Origin: Pelagibacterium lacus | Lineage (GTDB): Bacteria > Pseudomonadota > Alphaproteobacteria > Rhizobiales > Devosiaceae | Assembly: GCF_003345525.1 (NCBI RefSeq) | Contig: NZ_QQNH01000003.1 | Coordinates: 1 to 64,000, forward strand | Direction: 5' to 3' | DNA: 64,000 nucleotides | Position numbers and translations under genes: made by a program | Shown: positions 1 through 7,719 of the stretch, in pieces | Numbering within the stretch: the first letter of the stretch is position 1 | Layout of the letters: the number at the start of each line of letters is the position of its first letter | The notes under the pieces: generated by a model | The model's database searches: none | What the model was told of the DNA's origin: nothing | What the model saw: only the letters and a program-made list of their open reading frames with translations

Positions 1-314
1 GCCTCCACTCCAGCCAGCATCTTGAATCACAAAACCATCAAACAGGGAATCCCATCGATTCAATCAAGCTGTGAAACACTCTAGCGGAGCACCGTGCTGC
101 GAGGCGGGAAGTCGAATGGTAGCCGTCGCCTACCAATGTCGCCGCGCATGACGTAAAAGGTTCACGCCATGTCGATTTCGGGACTGCTGACTTGGTTCGG
201 GGGTGTTGACATGGGACACGGGGACGTGGGGCTCCGAAATTCGTGCTCAAGGCCCCTCGTCGGGGTCCATATTCGGGCGGTTGCTTTCCATCAGCTTCGG
301 CGCGGCGCCGGCGA
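1..314. other. intergenic region, no gene recognised
   Basis: No open frame here has family-like sequence; the frames that exist are antisense or out-of-frame continuations of the MFS gene. A small C4/G4 hairpin lies near 263-276, downstream of the MFS stop, without a T-tract, so I do not call it a terminator. Confidence 0.5.
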
Positions 315-1544
315 TCACCCCGCAGTTCTGCGGCGGCGCATGCCGGCCATGGCGAAGAGGGCGAGAGCCGCGAGCGCCAGCGGGACGAAGGAGAGCCACA
401 GCACCATGCTCCAGCCATAGGCGTTCAGCAGGCCGCCGGAGAGGAAGGAGCCGATTGCCATGGTTCCGAAGACGATGAAATCGTTGAGGGATTGCACGCG
501 GGCCCGTTCTTCCGGGCGGTGGGTTTCCAGCACCATGGCGGACGCGCCGATGAAGCCGAAATTCCAGCCCACGCCGAGCAGGATCAGCGTGCCCCAGAAA
601 TGGGCCACCTCGATCCCCAGCAGGCCGATCCCCGCCGAGGCACCGATAAGGGCGAGGCCGGAGAGCACCACATTGGAGGCGCCGAACCGCGTGATCAGCC
701 GTCCGGTGAAAAAGCTCGGCGCATACATGGCGATCACATGCCATTGCAGCCCGTCATTGGCCGCCTCCTGCGGCAGGCCGCACATCAGCATGGCCAGGGG
801 GGCGGCGGTCATCAGGAAATTCATCAATAGATAGGAGACCACCCCGCAGACCACCGCGAGGACGAAGCGCGGCTGCCGTGCGATCACCCCCAGCGGTCGG
901 CCTCCGGCCCGTTCCTCAAGGCTCGGGGCGGGCAGGCGCACGCCGAGGAGGACCAGTGCGGAGACCGCCGCCACGGCCGCCTGCGCCAGGAAGGTCGCCG
1001 CAAACATGTGTGGCATCCACAGATACATTGTGTGCGTGACCAGTTGCGGGCCGATCACACCGGCGAACACCCCGCCGGCCATGACCAAGGAGAGGGCGCG
1101 GGGCCGCTTTTCCGGTTCCACGCAATCGGCGGCCGCGAAGCGGAACGAGAGCACCACGGCCGCATAGGCGCCGCCGAAGAAGGTCGCGAGGCAGAACAGC
1201 CAGAACGAGCCGACGAGAACTGCCAGCGCCGAGAGAAGGCCGACCAGCACCCCTGCTCCCGTTCCGGCAAGAAAGGCCGCGCGGCGGCCGTAGCGCTGGG
1301 CGATGGCGCCCGCGGGCAGGGTGCAGGCCGCCATGCCGACGACGAAGATGGAAATCGGCAAGGTCGCCAGTGCGGGATCGGGCGCCAGCGCGTTGCCCAC
1401 GACGGAACCCGTGGCATAGACCACCACCGAATTGGCCCCGGCCAGCGCCTGGGCGATGGTCAGTCGCGCGACATTGCCGCGCCCATGGAGGTAATGGGCG
1501 GCATCGAGGGGGTCGAGCTCGGGGCTCGTGGCAGCTTGCGACAT
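315..1544 (-). CDS. MFS transporter, 12-TM type
   Basis: 409-residue integral membrane protein with the length and hydrophobic pattern of a 12-helix major facilitator. A typical MFS loop lies between helices 2 and 3 (AQRYGRRAAF, about residues 82-91), and there is a cytoplasmic loop between the two six-helix halves around residues 205-220. It is probably a proton-driven inner-membrane exporter; the substrate cannot be read from sequence. It starts at ATG 1544, 47 bp downstream of the ArsR-rhodanese gene on the same strand, so the two are probably cotranscribed and the regulator may control it. ArsR-type repressors often sit next to an exporter, which supports a detoxification role, but this is inference. 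Confidence 0.85.
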   Translation of the reverse strand: MSQAATSPELDPLDAAHYLHGRGNVARLTIAQALAGANSVVVYATGSVVGNALAPDPALATLPISIFVVGMAACTLPAGAIAQRYGRRAAFLAGTGAGVLVGLLSALAVLVGSFWLFCLATFFGGAYAAVVLSFRFAAADCVEPEKRPRALSLVMAGGVFAGVIGPQLVTHTMYLWMPHMFAATFLAQAAVAAVSALVLLGVRLPAPSLEERAGGRPLGVIARQPRFVLAVVCGVVSYLLMNFLMTAAPLAMLMCGLPQEAANDGLQWHVIAMYAPSFFTGRLITRFGASNVVLSGLALIGASAGIGLLGIEVAHFWGTLILLGVGWNFGFIGASAMVLETHRPEERARVQSLNDFIVFGTMAIGSFLSGGLLNAYGWSMVLWLSFVPLALAALALFAMAGMRRRRTAG

Positions 1545-1591
1545 GGAATGTTCAACCTGAAAGAAAGCAGTCAGCGTTCAAAGAAGAATTG

Positions 1592-2290
1592 TCAGGGATG
1601 CTGGGCGACCTCGACGGCGAGTCCCGCCGCCTTCCATTCGGGAAAGCCGTCTTCCAGCCGCAGAGCATTGAACCCGTTGGCGCGCAGGGCAGCGACGGCT
1701 TCGGCCGCGTAGATGCAATAGGGGCCGCGGCAATAGGCGACGATTTCGGCAGCGGCGGGGAGTTCGCCCAACCGTTCCTCGAGCTCGCGGAAGGGAATGT
1801 TGCGCGCACCGGGCAGATGCCCTTGGGCGAATTCGTCCGGCGAACGCACATCGAGCACCGTCACCAGCCCCGCCTGCAACCGTTCCACCAGCGCCTCGCG
1901 TGAAATCGCCTCCAGGCTATCGCGGGCGGTGAAATAATCGTCCATCACCCGGTTCACCTCGGCGATGTTGCGCTCGCCCACCCGGCCCAGGGCGCCGATC
2001 AGCGCCACCACCTCGGTATCGCCGGCAAGGCGGTAGAGCACTTGCTTGCCGCGGCGCTTGGTCTCCACCAGCCGCGCCCGGCGCAGGATCTGCAGATGGC
2101 GCGACGTGTTGGCAAAGCTCATTCCCGATTGTCCGGCCAGCTCGTCGACCGAATGCTGGCCCTGGGCCAGCGATTCGAGCAATTGCAGCCGGTTCGGATG
2201 CCCCAGCGCCTGGGCGATCTCGGCCAGATTCTCGAAAACGATCCATTTCGGACGCGGGTTGGGCATCGGTTCCATCAATAGCTTATTCAT
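1592..2290 (-). CDS. ArsR-family regulator fused to a rhodanese domain
   Basis: 232 residues in two domains. Residues about 18-95 form an ArsR-type winged helix, with recognition-helix region MSFANTSRHLQILRRA (57-72). Residues about 128-228 form a rhodanese domain with DVRSPDEF (147-154), GHLPGARNIP (157-166) and an active-site loop Y-C-R-G-P-Y-C whose catalytic cysteine is Cys187. ArsR-rhodanese fusions are a known architecture in which sulfur-transfer or sulfane chemistry could set DNA binding. No CxC metal site of the classical ArsR kind is seen near the recognition helix. An inverted repeat covers the start codon region, suggesting autoregulation. The start at 2290 has no clear Shine-Dalgarno sequence; ATG 2275 or 2266 are alternatives. 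It probably controls the following MFS exporter. Confidence 0.88.
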   Translation of the reverse strand: MNKLLMEPMPNPRPKWIVFENLAEIAQALGHPNRLQLLESLAQGQHSVDELAGQSGMSFANTSRHLQILRRARLVETKRRGKQVLYRLAGDTEVVALIGALGRVGERNIAEVNRVMDDYFTARDSLEAISREALVERLQAGLVTVLDVRSPDEFAQGHLPGARNIPFRELEERLGELPAAAEIVAYCRGPYCIYAAEAVAALRANGFNALRLEDGFPEWKAAGLAVEVAQHP

Positions 2291-2304
2291 CAGAATGATT
2301 GAAT
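2285..2304. promoter_or_regulatory. candidate ArsR-type operator
   Basis: Inverted repeat ATTCA-N10-TGAAT overlapping the proposed start of the ArsR-rhodanese gene. The arms and spacing are of the kind bound by ArsR-family dimers, and the position would let the protein repress itself and the MFS gene. Binding is inferred. Confidence 0.4.
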
Positions 2305-2364
2305 GTTGCTAGCAAGACGGCATCCGAAGCGCAATCCCCGGAAGGTCGAAGCAGGTGCTCAGCG

Positions 2365-3066
2365 CTACTGATCGACGGGCGGCGCCGATGACGCGGCTTC
2401 GATTTCCTCGGCCACCAGCCGTTGCAGCGACCAGATATAGTCGTCATGGATGCCGAATCTTGCCAGGCCCTGGACCGTGCGCAGAAGATATTCCGCGCCG
2501 GAGCCGGCGGCTCCCGCCGCCCGGGCCAGCCTTCGCGCCTGTTCCTCCAGAGTGAGATCGGCCAGTTCGGTGCCGATAGGATTGGCATAGAAGGTGAGCG
2601 CCTGTTCGCGGCCCTGCTCTGTATCGACCTCGATCCAGCAGGCATTGCCGCTCAGTTCATGGGCGACGAGCTCCCGGCGCAGGACGGTGCGCAGCGATTG
2701 CGCCTCGCTTTCATCGTCGATGCCAAGGAGCATCCCCTCGCAACTGCCGCCCGACGCGAGGGCGAGCATCAGCCCCGGCCGCTCGGGCGTGCCGCGAAAA
2801 TGGTCCAGCGAGATCGAGAATTTCCGGTGCCATCCGATGGCGGTGGCGCGGCGCCAGGACTGGACGGCAAAGCCGGGGTTCCAGATCAGCGATCCGTAGG
2901 CGAACACCGAGAGCGGCCGCGGCCGGCCCCGGGTGAGATGATCGGCCAGCCGGTCGAGATCGGCATCCTCGAGCATCCGCCAGCGCGGATCGTGCAATCG
3001 TCCTTCGGCGGGGACCACGCGGGCCAGATGGTCGTCGCTTAGAATGATGGGGGCACAGGTGGACAT
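2365..3066 (-). CDS. gamma-glutamylcyclotransferase, ChaC type
   Basis: 233 residues. The nucleotide-like binding signature FAYGSLIWNPGF is at 55-66 (YGSL at 57-60), and the expected catalytic acid is in the LRREL stretch (Glu132). ChaC-family enzymes cleave the gamma-glutamyl bond of glutathione, giving 5-oxoproline and Cys-Gly in the cytoplasm. An upstream in-frame GTG/TTG extension is possible, but ATG 3066 places the conserved core at the usual distance and was chosen. The gene lies 74 bp upstream of the ArsR-rhodanese gene on the same strand, so a thiol/sulfur theme for this trio is plausible. No membrane or signal segment is seen. Confidence 0.87.
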   Translation of the reverse strand: MSTCAPIILSDDHLARVVPAEGRLHDPRWRMLEDADLDRLADHLTRGRPRPLSVFAYGSLIWNPGFAVQSWRRATAIGWHRKFSISLDHFRGTPERPGLMLALASGGSCEGMLLGIDDESEAQSLRTVLRRELVAHELSGNACWIEVDTEQGREQALTFYANPIGTELADLTLEEQARRLARAAGAAGSGAEYLLRTVQGLARFGIHDDYIWSLQRLVAEEIEAASSAPPVDQ

Positions 3067-3220
3067 GGCGTTCCGGCAGGAATGCACACTCCGGCCAGAA
3101 GCGGGAGGGTGCAAGGATTGGGGTCAGGAGTGGATGATGCCATAGAATGGGAGACTGGAGAAGTCGACCAAACCGCCGCCGCAATAGTCCGGATAGGTGG
3201 CCTGGCAGCAGGGTAGTATG

Positions 3221-3234
3221 TTAGACTAAAGTCG
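3221..3234. promoter_or_regulatory. repeated near-palindromic motif, copy 1, upstream of the cytochrome gene
   Basis: TTAGACTAAAGTCG, with core inverted repeat GACT-AA-AGTC, about 130 bp upstream of the cytochrome start. A 13-of-14 match lies at 3791. The surrounding 3067-3364 gap is the AT-richest stretch of this part and must carry the promoter for the quinoprotein genes; no convincing -35/-10 or -24/-12 box stands out. The LuxR-type response regulator at 21085 is the obvious candidate binder, by inference. Confidence 0.4.
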
Positions 3235-3364
3235 CATAATGCAAAAAATATGAAACTTTGAGTAGCTTTAGGGCTTGGAACTGGCGGGAGGATGACGTTA
3301 CACTCCCCCAACCCGCGTCGCGTCAGGCGCCTGGAAGAGCTCCAACCAGATTGTGGAATATACA

Positions 3365-3739
3365 ATGATCAAGACTCTATTCATTGCAGCCTTCATGATG
3401 GCGGCTGTGCCGGCGTTCGCCCAGGATACACCTGCGGCCGACGAGGCCGCGCTGAGCGCAGAGGCCATGGCGCTGGCCAAGACCAATTACGACGATTTCT
3501 GCGCGGCCTGCCACGCGGCCAATGGCAGCGGCGATATCGGCCCGAGCCTGCGCGGCAACGGCAAGCTCGCCGACGCGGCCTTCGTCTATCGTCAGATTGC
3601 CCAGGGCGGCAGCGAAATGCCCGGCTTTGTCGACGTGCTGAGCACGGACGAACTGCTGGCGCTGGCCACCTATGTCCGGACCAATTTCGGCAATGATTAC
3701 GGCCCGGTCACCGAAGAAGACGCCGGTCTCGCCGAATAA
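3365..3739 (+). CDS. periplasmic c-type cytochrome, monoheme
   Basis: 124 residues with a signal peptide ending near AFAQ (residue 20), a single heme-attachment motif C46-A-A-C49-H50 and a likely axial methionine Met85 in the SEMPGF loop. This is a class I cytochrome c fold. It stands just ahead of a PQQ dehydrogenase, the position of the dedicated electron acceptor (XoxG/ExaB-like) in such systems, so it probably takes electrons from the quinoprotein and passes them to the respiratory chain. The start is ATG 3365; an upstream GTG at 3353 would put four residues before the signal peptide. A terminator follows immediately, so it is probably transcribed as its own unit. Confidence 0.9.
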   Translation: MIKTLFIAAFMMAAVPAFAQDTPAADEAALSAEAMALAKTNYDDFCAACHAANGSGDIGPSLRGNGKLADAAFVYRQIAQGGSEMPGFVDVLSTDELLALATYVRTNFGNDYGPVTEEDAGLAE

Positions 3740-3746
3740 ATGTGCG

Positions 3747-3770
3747 ACAGGGGCCATCGGCCCCTGTTTT
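3747..3770 (+). terminator. Rho-independent terminator after the cytochrome gene
   Basis: Perfect 9-bp stem, ACAGGGGCC paired with GGCCCCTGT across a three-base loop, followed by a short T-run. It begins seven bases after the cytochrome stop. Confidence 0.85.
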
Positions 3771-3790
3771 GCTGTGAAACTGTCATCGTC

Positions 3791-3804
3791 TTAGACGAAA
3801 GTCG
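3791..3804. promoter_or_regulatory. repeated near-palindromic motif, copy 2, upstream of the CHRD gene
   Basis: TTAGACGAAAGTCG lies between the cytochrome terminator and the CHRD gene, about 70 bp ahead of its start. It differs from copy 1 by one base, inside the inverted repeat. Its place after a terminator and before the next gene is that of an activator or repressor site for a second promoter. Confidence 0.4.
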
Positions 3805-3874
3805 AAGACCTCTCCACTTGCCGGACTCCGGCAGTATGCATTTGTATCTCAATAACTTAAAGGAGGAGGACTCT

Positions 3875-4312
3875 ATGCTGAAAAAGTTTGGTTTAGCCAT
3901 TATGGTAGCGGGCTTGACCGCTACCGGCGCAATGGCCCAGGAGGCCACGCAATTTGGTGACAAGCTCGGCTTCATGCCGGTCTCCAACACCAACCGCCCG
4001 CTGATCGGCGGCACCGGCGACGTCCAGGCAACCCTCGACGGCAGCACGCTGACCATCACCGGCGAATATTCCGGTCTGCGCGGCGATGCCACGACCCTGT
4101 CCATTCACTCGGCCCCTCCGGGCCAGGCCGGTCCCGAGATCGCCAGCATCGACATTGCCGGCGGCACCGAGGGCGAGTTCAGCGGCACCCTCGAGCTCGA
4201 CAGCGAGCAGCTCGAGCTGCTGCAGTCCGACAATCTCTATGTGGTGGTCCGGACGTCGCGCAACGACAATGGCGAACTTCGCGCCTGGCTGATGTCGCAG
4301 GCAGGTGAATGA
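3875..4312 (+). CDS. secreted CHRD-like domain protein
   Basis: 145 residues with a signal peptide (cut near AMAQ, about residue 19) and a single domain that ends in the pattern LYVVVRT...NGELRAWL, resembling the C-terminal motif of CHRD domains (YvNvHT...GeiRGqL). The start is fixed by a very strong Shine-Dalgarno, AAAGGAGGA, before ATG 3875. CHRD domains are extracellular beta-sandwich modules with no assigned enzyme activity. The gene sits between the cytochrome and the PQQ dehydrogenase, 44 bp ahead of the latter, and is probably cotranscribed with it. Its role in the quinoprotein system is unknown. Confidence 0.75.
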   Translation: MLKKFGLAIMVAGLTATGAMAQEATQFGDKLGFMPVSNTNRPLIGGTGDVQATLDGSTLTITGEYSGLRGDATTLSIHSAPPGQAGPEIASIDIAGGTEGEFSGTLELDSEQLELLQSDNLYVVVRTSRNDNGELRAWLMSQAGE

Positions 4313-4356
4313 GTATGATGAGAGAGCAAAGCACAACGATAAGGGAGCGGCATACC

Positions 4357-6069
4357 ATGAGGATGGTTGGTAAACTCGGTCTGGCGGCAGCATTGCTGGT
4401 GTCCACCAGCGTCGCCGGTACGGCGGTCACTGCCTTTGCGCAGGACGGATCGCCCTATGTCACGGACGACACGCTGCGCGACCCCAATCCCGGCGATTGG
4501 CTGCAGTGGCGCCGGACTTACGATTCGCACGGTTTCAGCCCGCTGGACCAGGTGAACAGGGACAACGTCACGGACCTGGAACTGGTCTGGTCCTGGGCCA
4601 TGGAGCCCGGCACCAACCAGCCCACGCCGCTGGTGGCCAATGGCATCATGTATCTGCCCAATCCGGGCGATATCGTGCAGGCCTTCGACGCCGCCTCGGG
4701 CGAGCTCCTGTGGGAATACCGCCGCGACATCCCCGAGGATGCCGGCCTCGGTCGTCCCTCGCGCAACGTGGCGCTGTATGAAGACAAGATCTTCCTGACT
4801 TCCGATGACGGCTTCGTCGTCGCCCTGGACGCCCAGACCGGCGCCCTGGTCTGGGAGACCGAGCGTGCCGACTATACCGGGGGTTATTTCACCTCGGCCG
4901 GCCCGATCGTGGCCAATGGCATCGTGATCGCGCAGATCAATGGCTGCCAGAACTTCACGGAAGAAGGCTGCTTCATCACCGGGCACGACGCCGACACCGG
5001 CGAAGAGCTGTGGCGCACCTCGACCATCGCGCGTCCGGGCGAGCCCGGCGGCGATACCTGGGGCGACCTGCCCTACGAACTGCGTGGCGGCGGCGACCAG
5101 TGGATCACCGGCAGCTACGATCCCGAGCTGAACCTCTACTATGTGGGCATCGCCCAGGCCAAGCCGTGGGTTCCCTCGAGCCGTGGCCTGACCACCGAGG
5201 ACGATGCGCTCTATACCGGTTCGACCCTGGCCATCGTGCCCGAGACCGGCGAAATCCGCTGGTACTTCCAGCATTCGCCCGGCGAAGCGCTGGACTGGGA
5301 CGACATCTTCGAGCGTCAGCTCATCGACATCGACGGCCGCAAGACCGTCATGACGATCGGCAAGTCGGGCATCCTGTGGAAGCTCGATCGCGAGACGGGC
5401 GAATATATCGAACATTCGCACGTCACCTACCAGAACGCCTTCGAGTCCTTTGACGAGAATGGCCGTCCCACCTATCGTGAGGACATCCGCAACGCCCAGG
5501 TCGGCGACACCGTCTCGGTGTGCCCGAGCACGGCCGGCGGCCATGACTGGCCCCCGTCGAGCTACTACGAGCCGGCCAATCTGATGATCATCCCGCTCAG
5601 CCAGACCTGCATGGAAATCCAGGGTCGCGAAGTGGAGATGGTGGTCGGTTCGGGCGGATCGGCGGCTGACCGCTGGTTCTTCGAGATGCCCGGCACCAAC
5701 GGCAATCTCGGCAAGCTCTCGGCCATCGACGTCACCACCATGGAAGAAGTGTGGAGCGTCGAGCAGCGCGCGTCCTACCTGACGGGCATTCTCTCGACCG
5801 CTGGCGGGGTCGCCTTCGCTGGTGACCTTGACCGCTACTACAAGGCGCATGACGCCGAAACCGGCGAAGAGCTCTGGTCGACCCGTCTGCCGACTTCGGT
5901 GCAGGGCATGCCCATCACCTATGAAGTCGATGGTCGCCAGTACATTGCGGTCACCACCGGCCTCGGTGGCGGCAGCCCGCGCAACGTGCCGCGGCTGGTT
6001 TCGCCCGAAATCGTGCACCCCAATGTGGGCAACGCCGTCTACGTGTTCGCCCTGCCCGAGAGCAACTGA
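4357..6069 (+). CDS. PQQ-dependent alcohol dehydrogenase (quinoprotein), periplasmic
   Basis: 570 residues with a signal peptide cut near AFAQ (residue 29) and an eight-bladed quinoprotein propeller. Tryptophan-docking-like repeats appear as DAxTGxxxW (111-119, 158-166, 211-219, and near the C-terminus). The [17 protein letters not shown] segment (47-63) is typical of the PQQ alcohol dehydrogenases. By eye, Asp313-Trp-Asp315 aligns with the catalytic Asp and the extra lanthanide-binding Asp of XoxF/ExaF enzymes. The vicinal cysteine pair of classical methanol dehydrogenase is replaced by RPS near 133-135, while two spaced cysteines (197, 205) are present. There is no C-terminal cytochrome domain, so electrons should leave through the separate cytochrome at 3365. 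ATG 4357 is preceded by AAGGGAG. The substrate is not predictable. Confidence 0.9.
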   Translation: MRMVGKLGLAAALLVSTSVAGTAVTAFAQDGSPYVTDDTLRDPNPGDWLQWRRTYDSHGFSPLDQVNRDNVTDLELVWSWAMEPGTNQPTPLVANGIMYLPNPGDIVQAFDAASGELLWEYRRDIPEDAGLGRPSRNVALYEDKIFLTSDDGFVVALDAQTGALVWETERADYTGGYFTSAGPIVANGIVIAQINGCQNFTEEGCFITGHDADTGEELWRTSTIARPGEPGGDTWGDLPYELRGGGDQWITGSYDPELNLYYVGIAQAKPWVPSSRGLTTEDDALYTGSTLAIVPETGEIRWYFQHSPGEALDWDDIFERQLIDIDGRKTVMTIGKSGILWKLDRETGEYIEHSHVTYQNAFESFDENGRPTYREDIRNAQVGDTVSVCPSTAGGHDWPPSSYYEPANLMIIPLSQTCMEIQGREVEMVVGSGGSAADRWFFEMPGTNGNLGKLSAIDVTTMEEVWSVEQRASYLTGILSTAGGVAFAGDLDRYYKAHDAETGEELWSTRLPTSVQGMPITYEVDGRQYIAVTTGLGGGSPRNVPRLVSPEIVHPNVGNAVYVFALPESN

Positions 6070-6095
6070 TCCGGGCATCGGCACCAAGGCATGAT

Positions 6096-6123
6096 GAAGG
6101 GGCTACGGCCCCTTCATTCGTTT
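6096..6123 (+). terminator. Rho-independent terminator after the quinoprotein gene
   Basis: Stem GAAGGGGC paired with GCCCCTTC over a short loop, followed by an ATTCGTTT tail, 26 bp after the dehydrogenase stop. The next gene, 140 bp on, may be reached by read-through or have its own promoter. Confidence 0.75.
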
Positions 6124-6233
6124 AAATACTGCCCGGCCAACGGGCGGAGGAACCGCGAAGGCGGGGGCAGGCGGGCGCGGCCGGCACAATGGGTTGGAGC
6201 GGTTCCGAGGAGAGCCGCCAAGGAGGATTGCGA

Positions 6234-7076
6234 ATGACTGTTCGATTTGGATCGTGCCTGCTCGGTCTCGCCCTGTCGTTGAACATTGGCGGGCAGGCGC
6301 TCGCGCAGGTGGCCATGCCCTATGTGCCGCCCGAAATCTATCAGGAGCGGCGCTGGATCAGGGGCAGCGAACTGACCTTCTGCCTGTGGTCGGTCAGTCC
6401 GACCATCGAGATCGATCGCCGCATCGGCCAGGAGATCGGCAACGCCCTGCTGCTGAACGTGAAATTCTATGAGTACACCAACACCGTCGCGCATCGGGAG
6501 GACGATTTCTGGGAGGCCGTACTGATCCAACTCGGTCAGCATTGCGATGCGGTCATGGGCTTCACCCTGGGCGAACAGATTTCGGCCGATTGGCTGATCC
6601 CCTCGCGTGCCTATTATGAGGCACCCTATGTTCTCGCTGTCGCCAACCCCGAATACGACAGCCTCGGCGAAATCCCGGCGGGCCTGCCCGTTGGCTCCAT
6701 GATGTCGAGCGCGGTAGACCAGGCGTTTATGGAATATCTCGGCCTGCTGCCCAAGGAACAGCGCTGGATACGCTTTCCCGTGCCCAGCTACGTTCCGGTC
6801 GTCAATTATCTCAAGGATGGGCGCATCGAGGGCGCCTTGATCTGGGCCCCTTTGATCCATAGCCAGACCGAGGGCGATCCAGAAGGGCAGGGCATCCGGC
6901 TCGTGCCGATCGATCCCATCCGCGCCGACCCGACCCCGATCGGCATGATGATGCGCGAATACAACGTGTTCCTGCGCGACCAGCTCGACCAGGCCATCCG
7001 GTCGTTGGCCGAGGACGGCATCATCGACGAGATCCTCGCCGAGGCCGGGCTGCCGGGCAGCGCTGGGAACCAGTAG
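6234..7076 (+). CDS. quinoprotein-associated periplasmic binding protein (XoxJ/MxaJ-like)
   Basis: 280 residues with a signal peptide ending near QALAQ (residue 24) and a bacterial type-3 solute-binding fold. The LTFCLWSVSPTIEID segment at the start of lobe 1 and the paired cysteines (FCLW, HCDAV) resemble the MoxJ/XoxJ class found beside PQQ alcohol dehydrogenases. XoxJ-type proteins are thought to bind and help activate the dehydrogenase rather than serve an importer. The start is set by AAGGAGGA six bases before ATG 6234. A second relative lies at 7716-8591 on the opposite strand, which is unusual. The downstream gene is the degenerate S2P-like membrane protein. Confidence 0.8.
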   Translation: MTVRFGSCLLGLALSLNIGGQALAQVAMPYVPPEIYQERRWIRGSELTFCLWSVSPTIEIDRRIGQEIGNALLLNVKFYEYTNTVAHREDDFWEAVLIQLGQHCDAVMGFTLGEQISADWLIPSRAYYEAPYVLAVANPEYDSLGEIPAGLPVGSMMSSAVDQAFMEYLGLLPKEQRWIRFPVPSYVPVVNYLKDGRIEGALIWAPLIHSQTEGDPEGQGIRLVPIDPIRADPTPIGMMMREYNVFLRDQLDQAIRSLAEDGIIDEILAEAGLPGSAGNQ

Positions 7077-7113
7077 TCGCGCGACACCGACAAGCCGGGG
7101 GGAGAGTCTCGTC

Positions 7114-7719
7114 ATGTTCACCGATCTTTCGCTGGCGGTCCTCATCCAGCGCGTGGTCGCCATCATCGTTATAGCCGGGGTGCATGGCTGCATCCTGGCC
7201 GGCATCGCCCGCCTTCTGGGCGATCGCACGCCGCAATATGACGGGCGCCTTACCCTGATGCCCTTCAAGCATCTGAGCCTGTTGGGTTTGGTGTCGGCCA
7301 TCGCGGCGCGGGCCGGCTGGATCGAGCCCATGGACCTCGACCCCGCCCAGATGCGGTGGGGCCGCTGGGGGCTGGTGGTGTGCGTCTTCGTCAGCCTCGC
7401 GCTGCTGGCGCTTTTCGGCGTCGTGGTGCTGAACCTCCGTCTCGCCGTGCTCAGCGTCGTCGATCCCGGCGCGGCCATGTATGTGATCGCCGGCATGACG
7501 GTCACCGGCGAGATGGCGCTGTTTTACGCCCTCTTCAACCTCATCCCGCTTCCTCCCCTGACCGGGGCGCACCTTTTGACCGCGGCCAAGCCCGAATGGG
7601 CGCAGGTGCTGACGCGCCAGACCCGCTGGCTGGCCATCGCCCTGGTCGTCGTGATGATCCTGACCCGAGGCACCTGGCTCGACCCGGTGGTCCGCGCCAT
7701 TCGCGGGGTGGTGGGCTAA
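7114..7719 (+). CDS. polytopic membrane protein, site-2-protease-like but lacking the zinc ligands
   Basis: 201 residues, about five membrane segments. The layout follows compact M50 (site-2 protease) proteins: helix 1 with HGCILAGIARLLGD at 24-37 where active enzymes have HExxH...RLGD, then GRLTLMPFKHLSLLG (44-58), then a P-x-D segment (EPMDLDP), then FNLIPLPPLTGAHLL (141-155) where active enzymes have NLxPxPPLDG. The glutamate (Gly25), second histidine (Leu28) and metal-binding aspartate (Thr150) are all replaced. I therefore read it as a pseudo-protease that keeps the fold. A GGGGGAGAG Shine-Dalgarno precedes ATG 7114. Its stop overlaps that of the convergent gene by 4 bp. A function linked to the quinoprotein operon is likely but unknown. 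Confidence 0.7.
   Translation: MFTDLSLAVLIQRVVAIIVIAGVHGCILAGIARLLGDRTPQYDGRLTLMPFKHLSLLGLVSAIAARAGWIEPMDLDPAQMRWGRWGLVVCVFVSLALLALFGVVVLNLRLAVLSVVDPGAAMYVIAGMTVTGEMALFYALFNLIPLPPLTGAHLLTAAKPEWAQVLTRQTRWLAIALVVVMILTRGTWLDPVVRAIRGVVG

Noticed and set aside
263-276. Possible terminator after the MFS gene (C4/G4 hairpin)
   Set aside because: Four-pair stem with no T-tract on the minus strand; too weak to call.
4237-6087. 616-codon open frame antisense to the PQQ dehydrogenase gene
   Set aside because: Its translation is a low-complexity Gly/Ala/Arg/Asp/His-rich shadow produced by GC-rich codon usage on the other strand; no family features. The plus-strand quinoprotein is unmistakable.
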